NCBI RefSeq assembly: GCF_900141935.1
Contig: NZ_FQYX01000013.1
Coordinates: forward strand, 40,152 to 104,151
Length of the DNA: 64,000 nt
Direction: 5' to 3'
Source of the DNA: Arenibacter nanhaiticus
GTDB lineage: Bacteria; Bacteroidota; Bacteroidia; Flavobacteriales; Flavobacteriaceae
In this document: one piece after another, positions 38,198 to 47,626 of the stretch
Layout of the letters: every line of letters begins with the position of its first letter
Numbering within the stretch: position 1 is the stretch's first letter
Notes under the pieces: model-generated
What the model was told of the DNA's origin: nothing
Seen by the model: only the letters and a program-made list of their open reading frames with translations
The model's database searches: none
Translations under genes and position numbers: made by a program

Positions 38198-41100
38198 TTA
38201 TTTTTTTAAAGGTTGATTGATCCTATAAATTTGAAGCGGGCCATTATTTTGGGCAAACACCATCAATTGATCCGAATCTCGTTGTGTCACTATTGCAATA
38301 TCACGAATTTCTCCATTCAAATAAAGTCCGCTTTCCAGATTGTTCACCGCCTTAAAGCTTCCTTTACCATCTCCTAAAAGTAAAAGCCCTCTATTGGCAT
38401 CATAACGCCCATATTTTACTCGTGTACCGAAAAAATTTCCTCCTAAAAGCAGATCTAAATTCCCATCCAGATCAAAGTCTTTGGCAACCATACCGTAAAT
38501 GGGACTAAATTGTGCTTCTTTTGGCAAGGGCGATAGCTTAAACCGGCCCTCCCCTAAATTTTCCATATAGCTAGTTTCAAAACTTCTAGCTTCCAAGACT
38601 GTAGCCTCCTTCAATTGATCGGGGGTAAAAATGTCGGTAATTTTTTCATCGGCATAATCTACATAATTAACGTACCTTGCTTTTAACTTGTTTAACTGCC
38701 CCAATAGATCGTCTTTAGAAAACACCGGATAACTTTCGTTCCCGATATAGGAACAAAGAATCGGATCTAAAGAACCATTGCCATCAAAATCGCTGACATA
38801 CAAACTCACCGGTTTTTCTTGGGATGCTTTTAATTGGGAGTTCAGTCCAAAATTTCCTATGACATAATCTATATCCCCATCTCCATCAAAATCTTCAGCT
38901 ATGATTTTGTTCCACCAGCCCTGTGAATTTTTAAGGCCAGAGTTATCTGCCAATTCTTCTAATTTTCCATTCTGACTACGGAAGGCGCGAATTCCCATAA
39001 ATTCGCCGACAAGAATAAGGTCGTAAGCTGCATCCCCATTAAAATCGCTCCATACAGCATCGGTAACCATCCCCGGATATTCTAGCAAAGGATTTACTTG
39101 GTTTGTAATATCTTTAAAATTCCCTTTTCCATCATTTTCAAGGACATAGCTACGGGCCGTATTTGGATATTTCCCTGGAACTAATCTCCCTCCAACAAAT
39201 AAATCCAAATCCCCATCATTATCCCAATCAGCAGCCTTTACACAAGAGCCACTATGTCTCATCGTGGGAATAGATTCGACCTTCTTTTTAAAATTCCCCT
39301 TCCCATCATTAAAATATATCCTATCCTGAAGTTGCGGTGAACCTGCATCGTACTCATTGCCCCCACTTACAACATACAAATCTTGGTCCCCATCATTATC
39401 GGCGTCAAAAAACAATGCGCCTATATCTTCACTGTCCTTATCTTGATCGAAGGATTTTTGATGCGACAAAGTGAATGTTCCAGATGTTGTCTGAGTATAA
39501 ATTTGTCCTGGACTATTCTTTGCGCCTCCAATAAACAGATCCTCCAAGCCATCACCATTAATATCGGCCTTGGTAATTTTAGGGCCTTGGGTAGATAATT
39601 TATGGGGCAGTAATTGTTCTCTTTTAAAATCGACATACCTATTTTCCCTATGTGTATAAGCCATCAAACTATCCTTGGTTAGCATAATAAAATACTTCTT
39701 AGTTGAAGCACTTATGGTCGCTAAATCAACTGCCTCAGCTTCCGTATGATTCAAGGTTACTGTTTCGTTTGCTTTTATATTATTTAATTGTTGAACCTTC
39801 CCATCTGGCCAGGTTATTGCTAGTTCATTTATATTTACAGCCTTCCCTAAACCGAACAAAAGGCCATAATCTACAGAAGACTGATAGCCTCGTGTAGGAA
39901 TCATTTCTTGAGTAAGAACCTCATTATTTATTTTTAAGGTTACCTTGGCCCCTACGCCAAAAACATTGCCTTTAGCTCCTTTCAGTTGTACTTTAAGGTA
40001 ATTGTTCTGTGTTATAAGTTCACTGTTGTTTCTATATATAAATGCTTCCTCGTCTATATTGTTTACTACAAGATCTAAATCCCCATCATTGTCCAGATCG
40101 GCATACGCGGCACCATTGGAGAGTGATTTTTGCCCCATTCCCCAATCACCATTCATCTTTTGAAAGCTAAGGTCGCCCTTATTCCTATAGATATAGTTTT
40201 CTTCAACAGTAGCAGGTATTTTTTCTATCAGCTCCATTAGGGCCTTAGATTGTCGGGTTTGATTTTCCTTTAGTTTTTCATTTACCGCATAGTTCATAAA
40301 GTCCATATTGGTATAATCGCGTTTATAGCCATTGGTAACAAAAAGATCTTTAAAACCATCGTTGTCAAAATCGGCAAAAAGGGATGCCCAACTCCAATCT
40401 GTATTTGATACGCCTGAAAACTGACCTATTTCGGAAAATGATTCTCCTTGATTGTTTAGCTGTAGCATATTTCGCATGGTCTGGTTGTAAAATCCAGAAT
40501 TCACTAAGAGTTGGTATTTGTCGTAGTTGTCAGGTCCAGAAATCATTTTTTGACGACTATTTCCTTCTGGCAGCATATCCAAGGTCATAATATCGGTAAA
40601 GCCATCATTATTTATATCGGCAATATCAGATCCCATGGAGAAAAGAGAAGTATGGCCAATAAACTGTTCCAAACTTTCTATAAACGATCCGTTTTGATCA
40701 TTGATATATAGATAATCCTGTTCATTATAATCATTGGAAATATAAATATCCAACCAACCGTCGTTATTTATATCTGAAACGGCAATTCCCAATCCAAACC
40801 CTAGCACATTTGAAACTAGACCAGCTTCTTGACTTGCCTCTTTATATTTCCCATGATCGTTTCTATAGAGCTTATCTGAATATGCGCTATTCTTTCTGTT
40901 TTTTAAGGAAGGGGTTATTTGTCCAAATCCTGCATAATCTTGGGTAGAATGGTTAAGGATATATAAATCTAAGTCTCCATCGCGATCATAGTCAAAAAAG
41001 GCCGCTTGAGTAGAATACCCATCATCGGCAATACCATATTCTTCTGCTTTTTCTGTGAAAGATGGCAGTTCGGAATTGGCTGTGGCTCCGTTATTAATAA

Positions 41101-41545
41101 ATAACAGGTTTTTTCTTTTATTGGGGTCCTTTGCTGCAGATCGACATATGTAGATATCTAAAAAGCCATCACCATTAACATCTGCCATGGTAACTCCAGT
41201 ATTCCACAAGCCCTCTGCGAATACGCCAGCTTCCTTGGCTACTTCCTTAAATTTAAAATCCCCTTGGTTGAGGTACAAATGGCTCCCCACCATGTTACCG
41301 GTAAAATAAATATCCGAAAGTCCATCATTGTTAACATCTCCTATAGCCACACCTCCCCCATTGTACAAATACCCATATTCCAATACATTGAATTCTTCCG
41401 TTTCTTGAAGTATGTTCTTAAAAGTTATTCCGGTAGTACTAGGCGATAACAGGCTAAACATTTTATCTCTGTCATTACCTCCACATGAAAACAATAAAAG
41501 AGCAAGGAGTATGGTTATGGTTGGTTTAATTTTAGGTATTTTCAT
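38198..41545 (-). CDS. FG-GAP/VCBS repeat lipoprotein with UnbV/ASPIC domain
   Basis: A 1115-residue surface-type lipoprotein (signal ILLALLLFSC, Cys21). Beta-propeller FG-GAP repeats with calcium-loop motifs such as DVNNDGLSDIY, DYDRDGDLDLY, DADNDGDQDLYVV and DFDGDGDIDYV flank a UnbV/ASPIC domain around residues 510-605 (GKAVNINELAITWPDGKVQQL). Proteins of this CRTAC1-like type often sit beside SusC/SusD genes in marine Bacteroidota; their role is not established, and glycan or protein binding at the surface is the usual guess. It lies between susD2 (after an attenuator-like element) and the GH88 gene. Confidence 0.85.
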   Translation of the reverse strand: MKIPKIKPTITILLALLLFSCGGNDRDKMFSLLSPSTTGITFKNILQETEEFNVLEYGYLYNGGGVAIGDVNNDGLSDIYFTGNMVGSHLYLNQGDFKFKEVAKEAGVFAEGLWNTGVTMADVNGDGFLDIYICRSAAKDPNKRKNLLFINNGATANSELPSFTEKAEEYGIADDGYSTQAAFFDYDRDGDLDLYILNHSTQDYAGFGQITPSLKNRKNSAYSDKLYRNDHGKYKEASQEAGLVSNVLGFGLGIAVSDINNDGWLDIYISNDYNEQDYLYINDQNGSFIESLEQFIGHTSLFSMGSDIADINNDGFTDIMTLDMLPEGNSRQKMISGPDNYDKYQLLVNSGFYNQTMRNMLQLNNQGESFSEIGQFSGVSNTDWSWASLFADFDNDGFKDLFVTNGYKRDYTNMDFMNYAVNEKLKENQTRQSKALMELIEKIPATVEENYIYRNKGDLSFQKMNGDWGMGQKSLSNGAAYADLDNDGDLDLVVNNIDEEAFIYRNNSELITQNNYLKVQLKGAKGNVFGVGAKVTLKINNEVLTQEMIPTRGYQSSVDYGLLFGLGKAVNINELAITWPDGKVQQLNNIKANETVTLNHTEAEAVDLATISASTKKYFIMLTKDSLMAYTHRENRYVDFKREQLLPHKLSTQGPKITKADINGDGLEDLFIGGAKNSPGQIYTQTTSGTFTLSHQKSFDQDKDSEDIGALFFDADNDGDQDLYVVSGGNEYDAGSPQLQDRIYFNDGKGNFKKKVESIPTMRHSGSCVKAADWDNDGDLDLFVGGRLVPGKYPNTARSYVLENDGKGNFKDITNQVNPLLEYPGMVTDAVWSDFNGDAAYDLILVGEFMGIRAFRSQNGKLEELADNSGLKNSQGWWNKIIAEDFDGDGDIDYVIGNFGLNSQLKASQEKPVSLYVSDFDGNGSLDPILCSYIGNESYPVFSKDDLLGQLNKLKARYVNYVDYADEKITDIFTPDQLKEATVLEARSFETSYMENLGEGRFKLSPLPKEAQFSPIYGMVAKDFDLDGNLDLLLGGNFFGTRVKYGRYDANRGLLLLGDGKGSFKAVNNLESGLYLNGEIRDIAIVTQRDSDQLMVFAQNNGPLQIYRINQPLKK

Positions 41546-41664
41546 ATGTGTTTTAATTATTGTTTTTAACAGTCATTTGAAATTCACATAGCTGAATTCG
41601 TAGTTGCGACCAGTTTTCGGTCATGCTCATTTCATAGATATATTGGTTAAAACAAATCAATTTA

Positions 41665-41727
41665 CGGTCTTTTTGTACGTATGACCAAAACAAATCAACA
41701 AAAAGACCGCACTAATGGCGGTCTTTT
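41665..41727 (-). promoter_or_regulatory. terminator after susD2 with an overlapping alternative hairpin
   Basis: On the minus strand, segment 1 AAAAGACCGC (41727-41718) pairs with segment 2 GCGGTCTTTTTG (41710-41699) to give a 10-bp terminator stem with T's. Segment 2 can instead pair with segment 3 CAAAAAGACCG (41675-41665) over 11 perfect base pairs. The two structures exclude each other, as in an attenuator. A 12-base direct repeat (plus strand AAAACAAATCAA at 41649 and 41687) flanks segment 3. It could set read-through from the susC2-susD2 operon into the FG-GAP gene. Confidence 0.6.
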
Positions 41728-41757
41728 ATCACTTCTTCATTAAACTATATCAACAGT

Positions 41758-43353
41758 TTAATTTTTCTTATCCCACCAAACTTTTGTAGTTCCATTGTCC
41801 GGACCCCCTAAAAGATTGCTCACAGCATTTTCTACAGCTGCACCATTATCTGAATATTCACTAGATACATAAGGCATCCTACGTGGAATTTCGTTCACAG
41901 GAATATCTGGATTAAGGGAATTTAACCTGTTGTATAAGGTTGGATATCCAGTCCTTCTACGTTCGGCATAGGCTTCTTCGCTGTCTGGGTATAGGGCGAT
42001 CCACTTTTGAGTAATAATTTGTTCGAGTTGTTTTTCCTTAGGGGCCAATAGGTCATAAGCCACTGGTATATTAGATACTGGTGGATTTGATGCATCCATA
42101 GCGGCTGGCACATTAGGACTACTCACATAATCATTCCCTGAAAGATCGGTTCCCGAATACCCATATTCGGTATGGGATGCGTTAATTCCACTCTCATAAA
42201 GGGCTAGTGCACTTCCACCCATATTCCAGCCTTCCAAAGCGCCTTCTGCTCTTAAGAAATAGGCTTCTGCAGCCCTTATGATACTATAAGCAGGCCCTGG
42301 ACTGTCCGCAATGGTATATGGTTCGGCCATATCGGAGGCAATTGTATTAAAACTAATTCCCTGTTTATCAGATTTTGTCTGCCCGTTGCGCATTCCTTCG
42401 TAATTAAATGTTACTCCCACAGGATCATCCGAAGTATCGGGACTTCCCGCTTCTGCAAAATAGTCCGCTACCCTAGGATCTTGGTATCCTTTAAGAATAC
42501 TTTCCATATCACCACTCATACGAAATTCACCCCATTGGGTAATAGTAGTATAAGGGTTTCTAAAATTGGTATTGGTTGCTATGGCTGCATTGTCGGCATT
42601 GGATTCCATGACTCCATCGGCAACCGCCTTTTCTGCTTGCGCTTGTGAAAGTGTTGGATTGGCATATTTAACTCTAATAGCCAAACGCAAACGCAGGGTA
42701 TTGGCAAATTTCAACCAGGAATCTGCCGATCCACCATAAATTACATCATTAGCGCCAAGAAATGATGTTGTACCTGCATTAGCTTTTAATACGGTAACGG
42801 CTTCATCCAAGGTGGTAAAAAAGTCGTTGTATATGTCCTCTTGTGAATCGTAAGGTACTTCCTTTTCTAAATTACCAAAATTTGAATACGGAATTGGCCC
42901 CCAAAGATCTGTAACTCTGTGATAAGCGTACACCCGCCACACTTTCATCATGGCATTTTCTAAATTAAAGCCAAGTTCCTCGGCAGTGTCTTCCGCAATC
43001 TTGATATTCGGTGCCGATCTGGTATAAAACCAACGGTAAGCACCATTTAACCATCTTCCTACCAGGATATATTGATCACTGTCAAAATTTGGTGCCGTAG
43101 TAGAAAAATAGTTTGCATATACATCCGTAAACAAAGAGTGTCCTAATTGAAATGGTCCTCTCCCTTCTGGATAAGGCAGGTTTGTAGGAGTATATAATGC
43201 CCTTTTAACAAATAAAGGGTATTCGGACTGGGTAACGGCATCCTGGGTAAAATTCTTGGGATCTGAGTTGATCTCGTCAAAATTGTCCGTACAACTTCCC
43301 AGCATTGCGGTAAGCGTTATCCCGAGACTAATTTTTACTAATATATTTTTCAT
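41758..43353 (-). CDS. SusD/RagB-like surface glycan-binding lipoprotein (SusD2)
   Basis: Outer-membrane lipoprotein that caps its SusC partner and binds the glycan. The 531 residues have signal LTAMLGSC (Cys21) followed by TDNFDEIN. TPR-like helices include WLNGAYRWFYTRSAPNIKIA and MKVWRVYAYHRVTDLWGPIPYS, and the RAAEAYFLRAEGALEGWNMG segment is typical of the SusD family, here of the SusD-like_2 branch. It ends with the WIALYPDSEEAYAERRRTG segment. It lies 27 bases after susC2 in the same operon. Confidence 0.93.
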   Translation of the reverse strand: MKNILVKISLGITLTAMLGSCTDNFDEINSDPKNFTQDAVTQSEYPLFVKRALYTPTNLPYPEGRGPFQLGHSLFTDVYANYFSTTAPNFDSDQYILVGRWLNGAYRWFYTRSAPNIKIAEDTAEELGFNLENAMMKVWRVYAYHRVTDLWGPIPYSNFGNLEKEVPYDSQEDIYNDFFTTLDEAVTVLKANAGTTSFLGANDVIYGGSADSWLKFANTLRLRLAIRVKYANPTLSQAQAEKAVADGVMESNADNAAIATNTNFRNPYTTITQWGEFRMSGDMESILKGYQDPRVADYFAEAGSPDTSDDPVGVTFNYEGMRNGQTKSDKQGISFNTIASDMAEPYTIADSPGPAYSIIRAAEAYFLRAEGALEGWNMGGSALALYESGINASHTEYGYSGTDLSGNDYVSSPNVPAAMDASNPPVSNIPVAYDLLAPKEKQLEQIITQKWIALYPDSEEAYAERRRTGYPTLYNRLNSLNPDIPVNEIPRRMPYVSSEYSDNGAAVENAVSNLLGGPDNGTTKVWWDKKN

Positions 43354-43380
43354 TTTTTTTCTTTTAAGGTTAGGAATAAT

Positions 43381-46300
43381 TTAGAATCCAAGATTTAGGG
43401 AAACTCCAAAAGTACGGGTCGTTGGTGGTGCAAATGCTTCCCTTCCTTCTGCTGAATTATCAACACTATTGACCGCTTCTGGATCTACGTTTTCCGCTTT
43501 ATTGGAGAAAAAGAATAGGTTTCTACCTACTAAAGAAACTCTGGCAGAGGTTAAAAATGTTTTTGAAAGAAATCTATCAGACACGGCATACCCTAATACA
43601 AGCTCTCGTAGTCTTATATTTGAAGCATCTCTGATAAAGGCTTCTCCTACTGGCGTATTTCTCCCCCCTACTCTGTTCCAAAGATCTTCGGAATTAACAG
43701 CGATATTATTAGAGGCTCCGGTTTCTGTTACCGCCGTTTCACCCTTATAAACATTTTCTCCGAACACCAAGGATCCATCACGACCTTGTGCAGTATAATC
43801 TAACTGCCCGTCTCCTGCAAGAATGGCCTCGGTAAAACTAGCTATAGTTCCTCCTTGACGGATATCGATCAGTGCACTCAATGAAAAGTCCTTGTAGCTA
43901 AAAGAATTTCTAATTCCGCCCAACCAGTCTGGATTAAAGTTGGCAATTTTCACATCAAGACCAGGGGTAATTTGAGGAAGCCCAAGAGCATCAACAACAA
44001 CCCTTCCTTGATCATCACGAAGAAATCCTCTCGAATAAACGTCACCAAATTCTCCACCTTTAACCAATTTATAAGATCTAATGAAGTCGGTACTAATCGT
44101 TAATTCATCAAAGCCATCGGCTATTTCTAAAACTTCACTATTGTTTTTGGCAAAGTTTATATCCAAGTCCCAAGAGAAATCGGATGATTCAATAATTGTA
44201 GCTCCCAAAACAATCTCCAACCCTGAATTCTGTACGTCGGCACCATTCTGAAATCTCGCCGCTATACCAGACCCGGTTGGTGTTGGGGTACTGAATATTT
44301 GATCGAAGGTATTAGACTTGTACCAAGTTAGGTCAAAACGAAATCTATTATCCATAAACCTAGTATCGAAACCTATTTCTGTTGATCTTGTCGATTCTGG
44401 TCTAAGATCTGGGTTAGGCAATACTGGGTTAATATCAAGTGTTCCATTTCTTATATCTGCTCGTCTAGATAAACTAAAAGCATTGGTATCATTACCTACT
44501 TCTGCCCATGATCCTCTTAACTTTAAAAAGCTAAAAAACTCAGGTAATTCTACCAAGTCACTAACCACGGCCGTTAAACCTACGGAAGGATAAAAATAAG
44601 ACCTATTAGCACTAGGAAGGGTTGAACTCCAATCATTCCTACCAGTAAGATTTAAAAACAATGCATTCTTATAAGATACTTCTGCAAGAGCGTACACCGA
44701 TTGAACCTCAAAGTTATCAAATGTTTCTGTGGCCGTTGGATCAGCAGTGTTACTCAAGGCAAAAAAGTTTTCTATTGTAAAAGTAGTTCCATCACCAATA
44801 AGGTCATTAGATTTAAATACCCTTTTATTAGCTCCAGCACTTAGATCTAGTGCGAAATCCTCAGAAATACCTTTTTTATAATTAATAAGCACATCCGTAT
44901 TCCAATCATAAGAATTATTTGCTCCTTTTAAGTACCTTCCATTAGGAGCTCTTGTATAGGTATCGTTATACCAAAGCCTTTCTTCGGACCTACTTGTCCT
45001 ATCCATGGTAGACCTTCCCATAATTGAAAGATCCACAGTAATATTGTACTGTAAAGACAATAGTCCCAATACCCTTTCATCTAATCGAGGATTAGTAATG
45101 TGATTGATGGACCAGTAAGGGTTACCACCACCGTTAAAATTAGGTCTAAAATAATGTTGTCTTAGTTTACCCTCATCGTTTAAAAACTTATAATGTGCTA
45201 TATCCTGGGTACGAATATTTCTTGGCAAAATATAAAGGTATCTCAGCGGATTATCGAAGTCTTCGCCAGAAGCCAGCACATTGGAAAAGTCGTCCCTTAT
45301 GTAATTTATTTTCGCATCTACTTTAAGTTTATCGGTAAGTTTGGTATTAATCCTCGCCGTTATATTATGTCTATTAAGGTTATTTCCAGGAATTATACCA
45401 CCGGCATCAGTATAAGTATACCCAAGAAAAGTATTTGTATCCTCACTGTTGATATTCACCCCGATATTAGTAGCCACGTTATATCCAGTCTTAAAAAAAT
45501 CCTTTACATTATCTGGTTGTGCCTCATAGGCATAGGTACTTCCAAATTCCGGGGAATTAGGGTCATTGGACCAATGTGCAACCTGACTTCCATCAAACTT
45601 TGGTCCCCAAGAAGTAACAGCATTGGGGGAATAATTCCCTGCTGATCCCTGACCATAATCATTCTGAAAACTAGTCAATAAAATAGGGTCTGCAAAAGTA
45701 GAGGTAAACCCTATATTGGTAGTCACTCCTTCTTTGGCTCCCTTTCCAGATTTGGTAGTAATTATAATGGCACCGTTATTGGCACGGCTTCCATAAAGGG
45801 CAGCTGCATTCGCACCTTTTAAAACGGATATTTCTTGTATATCGTCTGGACTTATGTTTGAAATATCTCCATTAAGCAAAATTCCATCTACCACGTAAAG
45901 CGGTTGACTACTACCATTTATAGAACGGTTTCCACGAAGAAGTACCTTGGAAGCTGAGCCTACTCCTGACCCTCCTGTTGTCACAGAAAGTCCGGCTACC
46001 TTACCACTGAGTCCTTCCACTACGTTTACCGATCTGGCCTGGGTAAGCTCTTCGGTTTCCACTTGTTGGGTAGCGTAGGTTAACGCCTTTTTTTGTTTTT
46101 GTAAGCCCAAGGCCGTAACCACAACCTCTTCTAATTGGCTAGCGTCTTCTTGCAACGAAACGTTATAAGTATTTGATGCTCCTACCGTTAAACTTTGACT
46201 TTTCATTCCTAAATAGGAAAATACCAAAACATCTCCGCTTTTGGCTTCTATAGCATAATTCCCGTCAAAATCTGTTTGGGTTCCTATGGTGGTTCCCCGT

Positions 46301-46440
46301 ACCAAAACGTTGACGCCAGGTAAAGGCAAACCGTCCTGTGCACCAGTAACGGTACCCGTAACTTTTTTATTTTGCGCCACTGCTACTTGCATAAAAAGCA
46401 GTACCGCCAATAATAAAAAGCAGTTTAGTTTTCTTTTCAT
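43381..46440 (-). CDS. SusC/RagA-family TonB-dependent transporter (SusC2)
   Basis: Outer-membrane importer of oligosaccharides, 1019 residues. A signal peptide (LLLAVLLFMQVAVAQ) is followed by a carboxypeptidase-regulatory-like domain (VTGTVTGAQDGLPLPGVNVL to about 110). A TonB box-like LEEVVVTALG and the plug domain (VLLRGNRSINGSSQPLYVVDG, IQEISVLKGANAAALYGSRA) come next, then the 22-strand barrel ending in TFGVSLNLGF. Paired with SusD2. Its promoter shares the putative HTCS operator with susC1. Confidence 0.96.
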   Translation of the reverse strand: MKRKLNCFLLLAVLLFMQVAVAQNKKVTGTVTGAQDGLPLPGVNVLVRGTTIGTQTDFDGNYAIEAKSGDVLVFSYLGMKSQSLTVGASNTYNVSLQEDASQLEEVVVTALGLQKQKKALTYATQQVETEELTQARSVNVVEGLSGKVAGLSVTTGGSGVGSASKVLLRGNRSINGSSQPLYVVDGILLNGDISNISPDDIQEISVLKGANAAALYGSRANNGAIIITTKSGKGAKEGVTTNIGFTSTFADPILLTSFQNDYGQGSAGNYSPNAVTSWGPKFDGSQVAHWSNDPNSPEFGSTYAYEAQPDNVKDFFKTGYNVATNIGVNINSEDTNTFLGYTYTDAGGIIPGNNLNRHNITARINTKLTDKLKVDAKINYIRDDFSNVLASGEDFDNPLRYLYILPRNIRTQDIAHYKFLNDEGKLRQHYFRPNFNGGGNPYWSINHITNPRLDERVLGLLSLQYNITVDLSIMGRSTMDRTSRSEERLWYNDTYTRAPNGRYLKGANNSYDWNTDVLINYKKGISEDFALDLSAGANKRVFKSNDLIGDGTTFTIENFFALSNTADPTATETFDNFEVQSVYALAEVSYKNALFLNLTGRNDWSSTLPSANRSYFYPSVGLTAVVSDLVELPEFFSFLKLRGSWAEVGNDTNAFSLSRRADIRNGTLDINPVLPNPDLRPESTRSTEIGFDTRFMDNRFRFDLTWYKSNTFDQIFSTPTPTGSGIAARFQNGADVQNSGLEIVLGATIIESSDFSWDLDINFAKNNSEVLEIADGFDELTISTDFIRSYKLVKGGEFGDVYSRGFLRDDQGRVVVDALGLPQITPGLDVKIANFNPDWLGGIRNSFSYKDFSLSALIDIRQGGTIASFTEAILAGDGQLDYTAQGRDGSLVFGENVYKGETAVTETGASNNIAVNSEDLWNRVGGRNTPVGEAFIRDASNIRLRELVLGYAVSDRFLSKTFLTSARVSLVGRNLFFFSNKAENVDPEAVNSVDNSAEGREAFAPPTTRTFGVSLNLGF

Positions 46441-46476
46441 AAGATTATAGTTTTTGTTGGTTTATTTAACAAGCTA

Positions 46477-46547
46477 CAAATTTTAACATATTTTAACAAG
46501 TTTTAGGGGGACTATCTGGTCTTTTAAAGGGGGGGGGCTGTTCAAAT
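46477..46547 (-). promoter_or_regulatory. putative HTCS operator and -7 box of susC2
   Basis: On the minus strand: ATTTGAACAG (46547-46538), 12 bases that include nine consecutive C's (nine G's on plus, 46529-46537), AAAAGACCAG (46525-46516), then 31 bases and AAAATTTG (46484-46477), a near match to TAnnTTTG. Repeat period (22) and distance to the -7 box (31) are identical to those before susC1. An AraC-type activator dimer is the expected ligand. Confidence 0.6.
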
Positions 46548-46591
46548 AATTCTATGAGCCCCTATATTTATTACTGTTTAGCCTACCCAAT

Positions 46592-46636
46592 AAAAAATCC
46601 CAACCAACACATGAAAATGCATCAATTGGGATTTTA
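46592..46636 (-). terminator. terminator of the susC1-susD1-DUF5017 operon
   Basis: AAAATCCCAA / TTGGGATTTT 10-bp stem around a 22-base loop, with T's on the minus-strand 3' side, 19 bases after the stop of the DUF5017-type gene. Confidence 0.7.
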
Positions 46637-46654
46637 ACAATTATTTATGATTAG

Positions 46655-47584
46655 CTATTCGGTGATGGTAATGGTCAATTCCTTTACCGTTTCTTGACTT
46701 CCATGAATGGTAGTATTTGTTCCTACCAAGGTTACAGTATAGGTCCCTGGAGTCTCATAGATATGAGTAAAAGATTCTAGCTTTTCAGAAAACGATTTTA
46801 AGGGTGTTCCTTTGTCCGGATTCACCTTTGTTAAATTAATAGCATTGGTAATCAACCAATCTTCATTGACTATCTTATGACTATTACCCCTCATTCTCCA
46901 ATGATCCTTTCCCCCATCAAAATACCATTTTGCGGCATTGAATGATGATTCTATTCCTAATACATCAACAGGAGTAAAACCCGGCTCCTTTTTTGAAGCG
47001 ACCGTAAGTGGTGCCGGAGCACCTTCTACATCCATGGTTATACTTAATTCATCAAAATACCATTCGGGTTGCCTATCTTCTGTATTATCAGAGAAATATT
47101 TAAATCCAAAATATATGGTATTCCCATCGGCTAGATCCGTAATATCGACAAGACCTGACTCCTGAAAAGTGAAATCATAAAGTGTCGAAATATTGAATCT
47201 CTCGGTTATTTCCGTCCAGGTTGCATTGCTTACGGCTTCTGGAGTACCAGAGCCATCATAGTCCCTAGAATACCATACTGATAAGGTCCCTGAAGCATTA
47301 CCTCCTAGGCCCCACTTTTGTGAATTTAAAAAGGACATTGTTACTGTTCCTTCTGCATTTGTTCTATTTCTATGTTTGTAAGTATGCCCAAAATCTCCGG
47401 CATAGAATTGTAGAAAATTAGGGGCATTATCGACCATAAATTCTACTGGCTCCCCGACTTTTGCAGTAGCGGTTTCTGGTGTTACCGTAAAATTAGGCAC
47501 TGTAACTTCTTCAAAGTCCTCACATCCTTGAAAAACGAAGGCGAAGAGCAGTAAGACTGACATTATATTTATTGATTTTTTCAT
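46655..47584 (-). CDS. DUF5017/PKD-like surface lipoprotein (candidate glycan-binding protein)
   Basis: A 309-residue lipoprotein (signal LLLFAFVFQGC, Cys20). The part after the signal (VPNFTVTPETATAKVGEPVEFMV) is an Ig/PKD-like opening. The middle resembles DUF5017 proteins that follow susD genes, and the C-terminus (FTHIYETPGTYTVTLVGTN) is a PKD motif. By position (third gene after susC1-susD1, 42 bases behind susD1) it is the surface glycan-binding protein of this SusCD system. Binding specificity is unknown. Confidence 0.75.
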   Translation of the reverse strand: MKKSINIMSVLLLFAFVFQGCEDFEEVTVPNFTVTPETATAKVGEPVEFMVDNAPNFLQFYAGDFGHTYKHRNRTNAEGTVTMSFLNSQKWGLGGNASGTLSVWYSRDYDGSGTPEAVSNATWTEITERFNISTLYDFTFQESGLVDITDLADGNTIYFGFKYFSDNTEDRQPEWYFDELSITMDVEGAPAPLTVASKKEPGFTPVDVLGIESSFNAAKWYFDGGKDHWRMRGNSHKIVNEDWLITNAINLTKVNPDKGTPLKSFSEKLESFTHIYETPGTYTVTLVGTNTTIHGSQETVKELTITITE

Positions 47585-47626
47585 AGTTGATTTTTATAAG
47601 GTTTATTATCAAGATGGGTATCTCTT

